DNA from: Gammaproteobacteria bacterium
GTDB lineage: Bacteria > Pseudomonadota > Gammaproteobacteria > Competibacterales > Competibacteraceae
Length of the DNA: 64,000 bases
Assembly (NCBI GenBank): GCA_024235135.1
Contig: JACKMZ010000004.1
Coordinates: 62,001-126,000, forward strand
Reading direction: 5' to 3'
Position numbers and translations under genes: made by a program. Positions 26,501 through 34,226 of this stretch are shown here, one piece after another. The notes under the pieces are model-generated. The model worked only from the letters and a program-made list of their open reading frames with translations, was not told where the DNA came from and ran no database searches. Each line of letters opens with the position of its first letter. The stretch's first letter is position 1.

Positions 26501-29500
26501 CAGACAGCCGCCGTCAAAGTCGCGACGACGGCATAACTGTGCGCCCGCAGACGATAATGCCAGCCACTGGCCGCGAAGCATCCCAAACTGATCGCCAAAG
26601 CCCCCAACGAAGCCAGCACCGCGCCGTCGACCAGACCCGCCACGACAGCCAGCGGTGGCGCTGACGCCGACACCGCGACCATGAATCCGTACAATCCACG
26701 TTCGACCGGCGACCGGGCATTGCCGCCCGGATCGCTGGGGAGAAACCGCAAGGCGTGCGCCAAGCGGCCCGTCAGCGGCCGATTCAGCAGCCACAATCCC
26801 ACCCACCAGACCAGCCAGGCGAACAACGCGGCAACCGGACAGAACCAGGCCGTGGCATCGAGTTGAGCGAGCCAGCCCAACGACGCGCCCAAGGCCAGCG
26901 ACAAAGGCACGGGCGCGATCCAATGCAAACGCCGGAAATAGCCCAATACCACACCGCTGGCCAGAACGCCCGCAGCGGCGCTCCACGGCCAAAACAGGGG
27001 TAGATGGAGCTCCCACAACGACGCCGCCAGTTGCACCAATCCCAACAGCCACAACACCACCAGGGCCTGTCCCAGCGGACCCCGCACGACGGCGGCCAGC
27101 CGCAGTGGCTGCACCGTGAAGAAACGGGCCAAAGGATGGATGTCCGTCGCGTTTTCCGGGTCGCGATCGATGAAACGATCTTCGGCGGGACGCGCGTTCA
27201 GCCACCACAGTAGCGCCCACAAGGGCAATACCACCAAGAACTGACTCAGGCCCGTCCCGACGGCCGGGAAATAGACCTGTTTCAGCCAGACGCCCGCTCC
27301 ACCCCAACACAGCAGCACGGCGTAAAACAGAGCGCGACGGCGCAGCGCCAGACTCTGCCACAGAAACACGCCGCCCCCGGCGAACAATAAGGGAATCACC
27401 AGAGGCTGCGATACCCACGCCGCGACTTCCCATGACCCGCTCATCACGATGACCAGGGCCAGCGCCACATTCAGCCACGCGCTCGCCAGGAATACCGGCA
27501 CCCGTTGGGCAAACCGTCGCAAACCGCGCAGACCGCTCCAAGTCCACAACACCGACAGGGCGATACAGATCCCGGCAATCTCCGGCCGCTGCCCGAGCCC
27601 CGGCCAGACCGGCGCGTAAAAGGCCGCCACCGTGGCCAGCAGCGTGACCAAGCACCAGACGAGCCTCTCCAAGCGCGGGGATAGCAGGCCCAACGGCGCA
27701 ATGTATCGGCGGCTCAGCCAATACAAAGCGGCGCTGGCGATGACCGGCGTCGCCAGGCCCGTCCAACCCGGATGCGCCCAGTAAAGGCTCCAACCGGTCA
27801 GGCCCGTCAACAGCAATCCCGTCACCGCCAGGCATTGCAACGCCAGCATCCGGGAACGGGTTCGCGCCCAATGGATCAAGCCCAACAAACCAAGTAACCC
27901 CGGCAAACTGGCCAGCAGATAAAGATCGAAGGGCAGCGGTTCCAACACCAGCAGGCCGTAAGCGCCGCTGACACAGGCCAACATCAGGTACAGCGGCGGC
28001 AAAGTGAGATAGCGCCAAGTCACCCAGCCATAGAGCACCGCTCCCAGACTCAAGGTCATGATGCCGGGGATCACTGCGGCCAGCCCCAGCGCCGCCGCGA
28101 CGACGGACAGCCCGTACAGGGCGAAACTGAAACGGGACAGCAAAGGATATTTGACGATCCATTCCTTGAAAGCGGCGTCGACCTGGAACAATAGGCCACA
28201 GAGCGCCATCAGAAACGGCCCAAAATAGCCCGCCGGCAAGGAACCCGGGTAAGCCCAGGTGAGATGAACGAAGGAAACCGCCGCCGCGTACACCAGCACG
28301 CCGCCGGCGTAATAAGCCGTGCTCCGCTGCTCGACGAACCAACTCCGCAGCCAGCGACGGGCGAACAGATGCAATCCGTAACCCAGCCACGCCAGCAGCA
28401 TGCCCTGCAGACCCGCCAGCCACTGCCATTGCGGAGCCCAGTCCAGCCAGGGGACGAGCAGTTGCATGGACGCCAAAGCCACCACCAGGCGGGGATGCGC
28501 ACCGGTCAGCGTGCGGTCCATGAGTGCGCTGACCAGGCTGGCTGCCCAATAGAATGCCGCCAGCGCCACGCCCGTCAGCGCCAGGGCAAGGCTCAGCCCT
28601 AGCGGAGTGGCGGCGGCGGCGATCAAACGCGCGGCGGCGGCCAGATCCAGGGGGGCGAGCAATAGGCCGATCGCCAGCAGAACGCTGCTGGCCGTGATCA
28701 GGTCGGGCTGTTTGACCCGCAATTGATAGCCCGCCCAGAGCAGAAAGCCGGTATAGGCGAGCATGCTGGCGAACACCACCAGCGCCAGCGAGAAACCGGA
28801 GGTATTGCGGACCAGGAACACCGTACCCGCGAGCAGGCAGAAAGCACCGACGAACCAGCCGATATTTTGCAGCAGGAACGGTACGGCCAGCCGGGGCCAA
28901 CCGGAAACGCGCTGAAACAGGCGCTCCAGCGGACCGGGCTCCGTGGGTTTCCAGTCAGATACGGGCCCTGGCAGTGGCGCACAGGCAACGCTTTCCGCCT
29001 CCGCCGTAGCGGCAACCGGGGTGGATGCCGGCGGAAGTTCGGGCGGTGCGGGCAGAACCGGCGCGGGCGGGATAGCGACTGGCGCGCTGACGAAGCCCGT
29101 GGGCGCGGGTGCGCTGGCTTCCGCCGCGGGCGTTGCAGCCGGACTGGGCGCTCCCTCCCGCCAAGGTGGCGTACCGGGCGCCTGGACAGCCAATCGGGTC
29201 AGCAGATTCCAGGCGATCTGTCGCCGTCTGCGCCAGTTTTCGCTATCCGGCGTGGCCTGGGCCGCCGTCAGATGACGGCTGAAGACCGCGTCGATCTGTG
29301 CGATCAACTCTCGATGGCGGGCCTCGTCCAACGACGCCGATCCGGCGTGGCGTTGCAATTCCAGCCGTAACAGAACCAGGTTTTCCAGGTCGCCCAGAGC
29401 CTGGCGCTGGCCGCTGGCGGATAATGCCAGCGTTGGGGGAGGCGGGGTCGTGGCCGGAACTGAAGGAGTCCGCGCGGCTTCCAGGCTTTTGAGTTTGTTG

Positions 29501-29586
29501 CGGGTGAGGATAAGCGCGATGAACAGGATGATCGGCGCAATCAGCCAGGCGAACGCGGCGACCAGCAAGAGCATCCACAATTCCAT
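23539..29586 (-). CDS. Giant polytopic inner-membrane protein, function unknown
   Basis: 2015 residues without any frameshift. The N-terminal membrane helix (about 5-27) is followed by a charged coil (about 28-110) and an Ala/Pro-rich linker (about 130-215). From about residue 235 to 2000 it is an almost unbroken series of hydrophobic helices joined by short Arg-rich loops, several dozen in all. The C-terminal tail is basic (NLKREAIMRRVRIIRADLADWA). I see no enzyme motif. The N-terminal third (NIGWFVGAFCLLAGTVFLVRNTSG) recalls large DUF2339/DUF2157-type membrane proteins, but twice the usual length; this is a weak resemblance. GAGG five bases before the ATG supports the start. It follows a PspA-family gene on the same strand by 101 bp and probably shares its transcript. 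Confidence 0.85.
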   Translation of the reverse strand: MELWMLLLVAAFAWLIAPIILFIALILTRNKLKSLEAARTPSVPATTPPPPTLALSASGQRQALGDLENLVLLRLELQRHAGSASLDEARHRELIAQIDAVFSRHLTAAQATPDSENWRRRRQIAWNLLTRLAVQAPGTPPWREGAPSPAATPAAEASAPAPTGFVSAPVAIPPAPVLPAPPELPPASTPVAATAEAESVACAPLPGPVSDWKPTEPGPLERLFQRVSGWPRLAVPFLLQNIGWFVGAFCLLAGTVFLVRNTSGFSLALVVFASMLAYTGFLLWAGYQLRVKQPDLITASSVLLAIGLLLAPLDLAAAARLIAAAATPLGLSLALALTGVALAAFYWAASLVSALMDRTLTGAHPRLVVALASMQLLVPWLDWAPQWQWLAGLQGMLLAWLGYGLHLFARRWLRSWFVEQRSTAYYAGGVLVYAAAVSFVHLTWAYPGSLPAGYFGPFLMALCGLLFQVDAAFKEWIVKYPLLSRFSFALYGLSVVAAALGLAAVIPGIMTLSLGAVLYGWVTWRYLTLPPLYLMLACVSGAYGLLVLEPLPFDLYLLASLPGLLGLLGLIHWARTRSRMLALQCLAVTGLLLTGLTGWSLYWAHPGWTGLATPVIASAALYWLSRRYIAPLGLLSPRLERLVWCLVTLLATVAAFYAPVWPGLGQRPEIAGICIALSVLWTWSGLRGLRRFAQRVPVFLASAWLNVALALVIVMSGSWEVAAWVSQPLVIPLLFAGGGVFLWQSLALRRRALFYAVLLCWGGAGVWLKQVYFPAVGTGLSQFLVVLPLWALLWWLNARPAEDRFIDRDPENATDIHPLARFFTVQPLRLAAVVRGPLGQALVVLWLLGLVQLAASLWELHLPLFWPWSAAAGVLASGVVLGYFRRLHWIAPVPLSLALGASLGWLAQLDATAWFCPVAALFAWLVWWVGLWLLNRPLTGRLAHALRFLPSDPGGNARSPVERGLYGFMVAVSASAPPLAVVAGLVDGAVLASLGALAISLGCFAASGWHYRLRAHSYAVVATLTAAVWLLDAGRNPPLWIGIGQASANAVLSLALAVGAWLLERPPLASSPIEGLYRRPLNRSAIALALFAVVFEAFQGVFLASGSGLGIGDGVVLLGAGGALLLANRQLARFHWSLLGVFLLALASYGLSLRLWIGQAGSVESGLVLAGLAFVQAGLANRLDNRDEYRRLYGRPLYIVASLAFIAGLTVASLCFLTADAHVPVLLVALSAVLPPLLKPLKDAPMWRSIGVIPLLSGACIAGGLLRSAWPVLFWGYGLWLIGRVLLPRFNARFSIWSLAETPWPWCGLVVVASGVSVGLLPMPSAASYALGIALYLLMMMGYSASWIFPWTAVASLTLAGLLLGHGFEDVPTLEPWPLLLTAGSLFTLLWLNAMLLLVAPWRRFGPALAECWRWWRDDLDRPLYGLPVAVLSMFLLQWLTVAGSWVLDGGGGPGASGWSIVFAVAFTLSLAHGVWLRPGWLQSHMLLLAVYILLVTLLAGWSGSPALLPPLSGLAGVLVLLIWRHRRTDSGMLTRVVGEWVVILPALTILLVLLPDIPWATRAVTLVILAPVAALHGWWQERRGGLVLAWVLPLAAGYVGMAAWAANGWQSVLPWAALFTMAYAWLLIIGERWLRAWLARQPEESEPPSARLLREVLAETLPALPYVPAVLLAAHTLLLFSFLLSYPDQDPAWLFGRQADAAAAITAFVLLLGMTAWLAWRNPHRADWVYGSALLGLLLLGYIRLIAFGISSFGMLDSGVLIAVGFATVVLQRLTGSLPIQRVALCIPLLALVVLPPVQAAWRGDWTAAPMVDGGQRLTTSGVLLAVAVLYIALSESLCNPLPVYLGVLALNAGIYLWVPQWARESGLWQCYVLPAAVTVLALLHWHRHELRPAVLNGGRLAALSVLYASVAADGLRQQNGLGIFVLALGLNLLGVVVGIALRIRAFLYTGVAFLVLNVGGQLLPYYPEQGLARALVLIAVGVVVTVGMVGFNLKREAIMRRVRIIRADLADWA

Positions 29587-29687
29587 AGTCGCCTCGCCGT
29601 GGGAAACAGGAATGTTGAGAGAGCCAAAGACTCCTTCGACCCGCCGCGCGGCGGCGGTTCAAATGAGCGTTGGCGGCGCGATCCGCC

Positions 29688-30368
29688 TTAGCCGGGTTTT
29701 CCTAAATCGCTTTTCATGGCCGCGAGTTCGGCCTCGATTTCGCTATCGACTTCCATTTTCAGGAATTCGCGTTCGACGTCGCTGTAACCACCTTCCAGTT
29801 CCTCGCGCGCCTCCAGCCGCGCTTCCATTTCGCTGATCTTGTCTTCCATGCGACCGAATGAGGCTTGGCTATCCAAACCGGAACGCAGGTGATGATCGCG
29901 CATCTGGCTCATCTGCTCGCGGGCCTGGGCGGCTCGTTTGCGCGCCACCAGGCTGCCTTTTTTCAAACGCGCCTCGTCCAGCTTGCTTTCCAGAGCACGC
30001 AACTGGGCTTTCAGGCGTTCGCTGGTGCGTTTGGCGGACTGCCAGGATTCGTCCAAATTCCGGATGATCTTCTCGTGTTCCTTTTTGCGGCTCAGTGCTT
30101 CCCGCGCCAGTATCTCGTTGCCGGATTCCAGGGCCTGACGGGCGCGTTTTTGCCAATCCTCGGCCTGCCGGCGCTGGCTGTCCAATTCCTTGGCCAGTTG
30201 TTTTTCGCTGGCCATGGCGTCGATGACGCTTTCCTTGGCGCTGTTGATGTTCTCTTCCATCTCCCGAATCAGTTGCTTGATCATCCGTTCCGGATCTTCC
30301 ACCCGATCCACCAGATCGTTGAGATTGGCGGCAATCACGTCACTAATTCTTTTGAACAAGTTAGCCAT
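29688..30368 (-). CDS. PspA/IM30 family membrane-stress protein
   Basis: 226 residues, almost all coiled coil, the length of PspA/Vipp1. The N-terminal amphipathic helix (MANLFKRISDVIAANLNDLVDRVEDPERMI) contains the signature DPERMIKQLIREMEE. ESCRT-III-like proteins of this family bind stressed inner membranes and limit proton leakage. No pspBC or pspF genes lie nearby. Instead the next gene is the giant membrane protein, a natural candidate partner. An AGGAGA Shine-Dalgarno precedes the ATG. Confidence 0.92.
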   Translation of the reverse strand: MANLFKRISDVIAANLNDLVDRVEDPERMIKQLIREMEENINSAKESVIDAMASEKQLAKELDSQRRQAEDWQKRARQALESGNEILAREALSRKKEHEKIIRNLDESWQSAKRTSERLKAQLRALESKLDEARLKKGSLVARKRAAQAREQMSQMRDHHLRSGLDSQASFGRMEDKISEMEARLEAREELEGGYSDVEREFLKMEVDSEIEAELAAMKSDLGKPG

Positions 30369-30443
30369 GGCATTCTCCTGAGTCAGCCGCGAAAACGCAT
30401 TGCTTGTGGGAAGTATAGTGAGGATAGGGCAATAACCGGAGAA

Positions 30444-32582
30444 TCAGCGCCACCCGTCCCGCAGCAAACGTTCCAAATCCTCGGGGGACTGGGGCCTACC
30501 GAACAGAAAGCCTTGCCCTTCCTCGCAGCCTTCCGCGGACAGAAACGTGTGTTGCTCGTCCGTTTCCACCCCTTCGGCGATGACCCGCAGGCGCAGGCTT
30601 TTCGCCATGGCGACGATCGCTCGGGTGATGGCCATGTCGTCCATGTCCTTGGGAATGTCGCCGACGAAGGATTGGTCGATTTTCAGATAATCGATGGGGA
30701 ATCGCTTGAGATAACTGAGGGAGGAATAACCCGTACCGAAGTCGTCGATGGCGACCGTGATGCCCATCGCCTTGAGGTCGAGCAGAATCTGATGGGTTTT
30801 GCGCGGGTCCTGCATGACCATGCTTTCGGTGATTTCCACTTCCAGAGCATTGGCGGGAAATCCCGTTTCTTCCAGAATCTCCGCGATTCGCTGAGCCAGG
30901 TCGGGTTGCCTGAATTGTCGGGCGGAAAGGTTGATCGCCAATCTCAAAGGCGGCAACCCGGCTTTCTGCCAACCGCGCGCCTGGGCACAGGCCGTGCGCA
31001 ATACCCATTCGCCGATGGCCACGATGACTCCCGTCTCTTCGGCGATGGGTATGAATTTCACCGGTGAAATCAACCCCAATTGGGGATGTTTCCAGCGGAT
31101 CAAGGTTTCCACGCTGGTGATGCGCTTGGACGCCAAATCCAGGCAGGGCTGATATTCCAGCAGGAACTCATTGCGCTCCAACGCCTGACGCAGGCTGTTG
31201 CTGATGATCAGCGTTTCGTTGGCGCGCTCGTTCATCTCCGTGGAAAAGAACTGATAGAGATTGCGGCCTTCTTCCTTGGCGCGATACAACGCGATGTCCG
31301 CGTTTTTCAACAATGTCTCGGCGTCATTCCCGTCGGTTGGATAACAACTGATGCCCACGCTGGCCGAGATATACAACTCGTGGCCATCCACCAGGACTGG
31401 ATCAGCCAAGGACTGCAACACCTTGGATGCCGGTGCGGCGGCATCCTGAACATGGTTTAACGGGTCCAGCATGATGCCGAACTCGTCGCCGCCCAGCCGG
31501 GCGACCAGATCGCTTTCCCGGACGCATTCGCGCAGGCGTTGCGCCACGGCCTGCAACAGGCTGTCGCCCAGGGGATGACCGAGGGAATCGTTGACGGTCT
31601 TGAAGTGGTCCAGGTCGATCAGCAACAACCCCAAGACCTGATGTTCGTGGCGCTGCGCCCGACTCAACGCCTCGCTGAGACGCTCCCGGAAACACATGCG
31701 GTTGGCCAGCCCGGTCAAGGAATCATTATGCGAAAGAAAATGCAGCCAGGCGGCATCCTGCTTGCGTTGAGACAGGTCGGTGAAAACGGCGAGGTAATGA
31801 ACGATTTTGCCCGCATCGTCCCTGACGGTGCTGAGCGTCAACCACTGCGCGTAGGTCGTACCGTCCCGGCGCCGATTCCAGATTTCGCCCTGCCAACGCC
31901 CATGGGTCGACACCGTCTGCCACATCTTGGTGTAAAACGCCTTGTCGTGGCGACCCGAGCGGAGTATCGCCGGCGTTTGGCCCTTGACCTCGTCCTTGTC
32001 ATAACCCGTTACCTGGCTAAACGCTTCGTTGACGAACAAAATCCGCTGCTGGGCATCGGTAATGATGATGCCATCGGCCGTGTTCTCGAAAACGCCCGCC
32101 GCCAGACGCAGGTCCAGTTCAGCCTGACGTTGCTCGGTAATATCGTTGAGAACGCTTTCATAGGCGCTGACCCGGCCCAAAGCGTCGCGTTCGATGACCG
32201 TGTGATTGTCTATCCAGCGAGTCAGGCCCTCCTTGGTCAGGATGCGATATTCCTGATGGAAACTGCGCATGCCCTGGTGCGTGTTTTCGTCCACTTCACT
32301 CACGGCGCGTTCCCGATCATCGGGATGGAGGATCGTATCCAGGGTCAGGCGCTGGTGCTCGAACTCGTCGGCGTCGTAGCCGAACTGCGTGATATTGGGC
32401 GACATGTACCGAACGATCCAGGGAAAGTGACCTTCCCAACGGCACAAGACATAATGGCTGTTGTCCGCAAGCGATCGGACTTGCCGCAACCCTTTGGCGG
32501 GTCGTGGCCATTTGCGAAGAAGGTGGGTGACGAAAATTCCAGCGATAACTACTAATGCGGTGAGTAGAATCACATAAGACAT
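30444..32582 (-). CDS. PAS-PAS-GGDEF-EAL membrane protein (cyclic di-GMP turnover)
   Basis: 712 residues. N-terminal membrane helix (about 3-24), two PAS domains (about 45-155 and 160-275), GGDEF (about 285-440) and EAL (about 455-705). The cyclase site is intact (VARLGGDEFGIML). The phosphodiesterase site keeps DDFGTGYSSL and KIDQSFV, but the EAL triplet reads ETL (SVETLIRWKHP). Alanine at that place is not a catalytic residue, so activity is not excluded. The product would make or degrade cyclic di-GMP in response to a signal sensed by the PAS domains. Monocistronic, divergent from orn. Confidence 0.93.
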   Translation of the reverse strand: MSYVILLTALVVIAGIFVTHLLRKWPRPAKGLRQVRSLADNSHYVLCRWEGHFPWIVRYMSPNITQFGYDADEFEHQRLTLDTILHPDDRERAVSEVDENTHQGMRSFHQEYRILTKEGLTRWIDNHTVIERDALGRVSAYESVLNDITEQRQAELDLRLAAGVFENTADGIIITDAQQRILFVNEAFSQVTGYDKDEVKGQTPAILRSGRHDKAFYTKMWQTVSTHGRWQGEIWNRRRDGTTYAQWLTLSTVRDDAGKIVHYLAVFTDLSQRKQDAAWLHFLSHNDSLTGLANRMCFRERLSEALSRAQRHEHQVLGLLLIDLDHFKTVNDSLGHPLGDSLLQAVAQRLRECVRESDLVARLGGDEFGIMLDPLNHVQDAAAPASKVLQSLADPVLVDGHELYISASVGISCYPTDGNDAETLLKNADIALYRAKEEGRNLYQFFSTEMNERANETLIISNSLRQALERNEFLLEYQPCLDLASKRITSVETLIRWKHPQLGLISPVKFIPIAEETGVIVAIGEWVLRTACAQARGWQKAGLPPLRLAINLSARQFRQPDLAQRIAEILEETGFPANALEVEITESMVMQDPRKTHQILLDLKAMGITVAIDDFGTGYSSLSYLKRFPIDYLKIDQSFVGDIPKDMDDMAITRAIVAMAKSLRLRVIAEGVETDEQHTFLSAEGCEEGQGFLFGRPQSPEDLERLLRDGWR

Positions 32583-32716
32583 GGAATTACCATCAATGCA
32601 GTGGTCCTTTGTGTTTTTAGCATCGTTTCATTACATTCCTGTAGTAACCGCATGATCCTTGTAGGTCATCTCATGAATCCTAGCAGAATACTTGCCAGAG
32701 CAACGTAAGGTTTGCC

Positions 32717-33268
32717 ATGTCCCCCAACAATTTGATCTGGATCGATCTGGAGATGACGGGATTGGATACGCAATCCGACCGCATCATCGAGATCGCCACC
32801 ATCGTCACCGACAGCGAATTGAACATCCTCGCCGAAGGCCCCACGCTGGCCATTCATCAACCAGACTCCACGCTACACGCCATGGATGAATGGAATCGCA
32901 ATCAGCATGGCAAATCCGGTTTGACGAATCGGGTGCGGGCCAGCCGCATCGACGAACGGGAAGCCGAACTACAGACTTTGGCCTTTCTGAAACAGTACGC
33001 GCCCAAAGCCAAATCGCCCATGTGCGGCAACAGTATTTGCCAGGACCGCCGTTTTCTGGCGCGTTGCATGCCCGAATTGGAGGCCTATTTCCATTACCGC
33101 AACCTGGATGTGAGCACGCTCAAGGAGTTGGCGCGGCGTTGGTATCCGAAGACGCCGCTCTTCAACAAAACATCCACGCACTTGGCGCTCAACGACATTC
33201 GCGATTCCATCGAAGAATTACGGCATTACCGGGCTTGTCTGTTCGTCAAGCCGAGCACGGAAGACTGA
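32717..33268 (+). CDS. orn: Oligoribonuclease
   Basis: 183 residues. DEDDh 3'-5' exonuclease that degrades RNA dinucleotides and finishes pGpG removal in cyclic di-GMP turnover. Active-site motifs: WIDLEMTGLD (D and E), NSICQDRRFLARCMPELE (D), and HLALNDIRDSIEELRHYR (H and D). The sequence is canonical. It lies next to the GGDEF-EAL gene but is divergently transcribed; the link is functional rather than operonic. Confidence 0.97.
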   Translation: MSPNNLIWIDLEMTGLDTQSDRIIEIATIVTDSELNILAEGPTLAIHQPDSTLHAMDEWNRNQHGKSGLTNRVRASRIDEREAELQTLAFLKQYAPKAKSPMCGNSICQDRRFLARCMPELEAYFHYRNLDVSTLKELARRWYPKTPLFNKTSTHLALNDIRDSIEELRHYRACLFVKPSTED

Positions 33269-33285
33269 GAAACCAAGAAGGCGAT

Positions 33286-33609
33286 TCAACGGTAGAATAC
33301 CGCCAGCCAGACCGTATCCCGATCGGGATCGGTCCATTCGACCCGGTGCCGGACGTGCGCCGGGATATTGACATAATCCCCCCGCCCCAACTCCAGCGGC
33401 CGGTCCCGTCCAGCCATGGTCAAGCGCGCCCGGCCCTGCAAGACGACGACCCATTCGTGCAGATCCTGGTCGTACCAGAAGCCTGGCGGCGAGGCATGGC
33501 CGTGCGAAACGATCCGTTCGATGCGCGTCGCCGCGGTGGTCATCAAGGATTCCATGAACTCCTCGGGTTGAGGATCGGGACTCTTCGCGAATAGATTGGC
33601 GGGCTTCAT
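33286..33609 (-). CDS. Small cupin-domain protein
   Basis: 107 residues. Single cupin barrel: HGHASPPGFWYDQDLHEWVVVLQGRARLTM is cupin motif 1 (with His, Glu and His metal-ligand positions), and LGRGDYVNIPAHVRHRVEWTD is motif 2. Likely binds a metal; substrate unknown. The ATG at 33609 has GAGGT six bases before it and is preferred over one six codons upstream. Convergent with orn, 17 bp apart. Confidence 0.88.
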   Translation of the reverse strand: MKPANLFAKSPDPQPEEFMESLMTTAATRIERIVSHGHASPPGFWYDQDLHEWVVVLQGRARLTMAGRDRPLELGRGDYVNIPAHVRHRVEWTDPDRDTVWLAVFYR

Positions 33610-34226
33610 CGGCTTACCTCGAAACATTCCAGTCCGCGGCTATTGTGCCCGCGAATCGCCTGTTTGGCACGCCCTGGCTGCTTTCGCTACGCCGCCATTT
33701 CCGGTCGTTGGCATTACCCGTGACAGACTGGAGAGCCCGGCCCGATGCCCTACATTGGAACAATTAAGTCCAGATCGCACTCATACAGTGCGACGCCGCA
33801 ATGATCGGATCGGCCGTTGGGCCTTGCGGCCAATCCGCCTGGGCAACCCGGCGTTGGGGATTTCCAAGCCGGCGAGAGGCGGGTATCCAGGGCATGACGG
33901 ATTCATGGTCCGGGGATTGCATTGAAGGGCGCTCCGCGTTGGGTGAACCAAATTGCGTCAGTCCAACGCCTGGTTTTCATGCTGATCGGGCATGGCAAAC
34001 CGGAATAGCGATTTTCAAACCATTGCCGATTGGGACGATGATCCGTGGGAGTGGGTCCGGCAAGCGCGCTACCGGTTGGGGAATTCCAGAGCGGCTCGCA
34101 CTTCAACAGTGCCATCGGAAATGATCGAGGCGCCGACCCCGCCGGCGACACGCCGGAACGACGGCTAGATGCCAACCCGCGGTGACTTCCCAAGGATCGG
34201 TCACCACCACTGTCGAGGGGGCAAAC
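33610..34226. other. Gene-free stretch upstream of the NAGGN operon
   Basis: 617 bp between the cupin gene and asnO. Open frames here are short, without recognisable domains or Shine-Dalgarno sequences. The operon promoter should be within it, but I could not identify a convincing -35/-10 pair. Confidence 0.5.

Noticed and set aside
26480..28900. 806-codon open frame on the minus strand, overlapping the giant membrane gene
   Set aside because: It is a shifted frame within the same strand. The translation is Arg/Gly rich with no domains, while the other frame has strong membrane-helix periodicity.
29865..31067. 400-codon open frame spanning pspA and the GGDEF-EAL gene on the plus strand
   Set aside because: Runs antisense across two well supported genes and their intergenic space.
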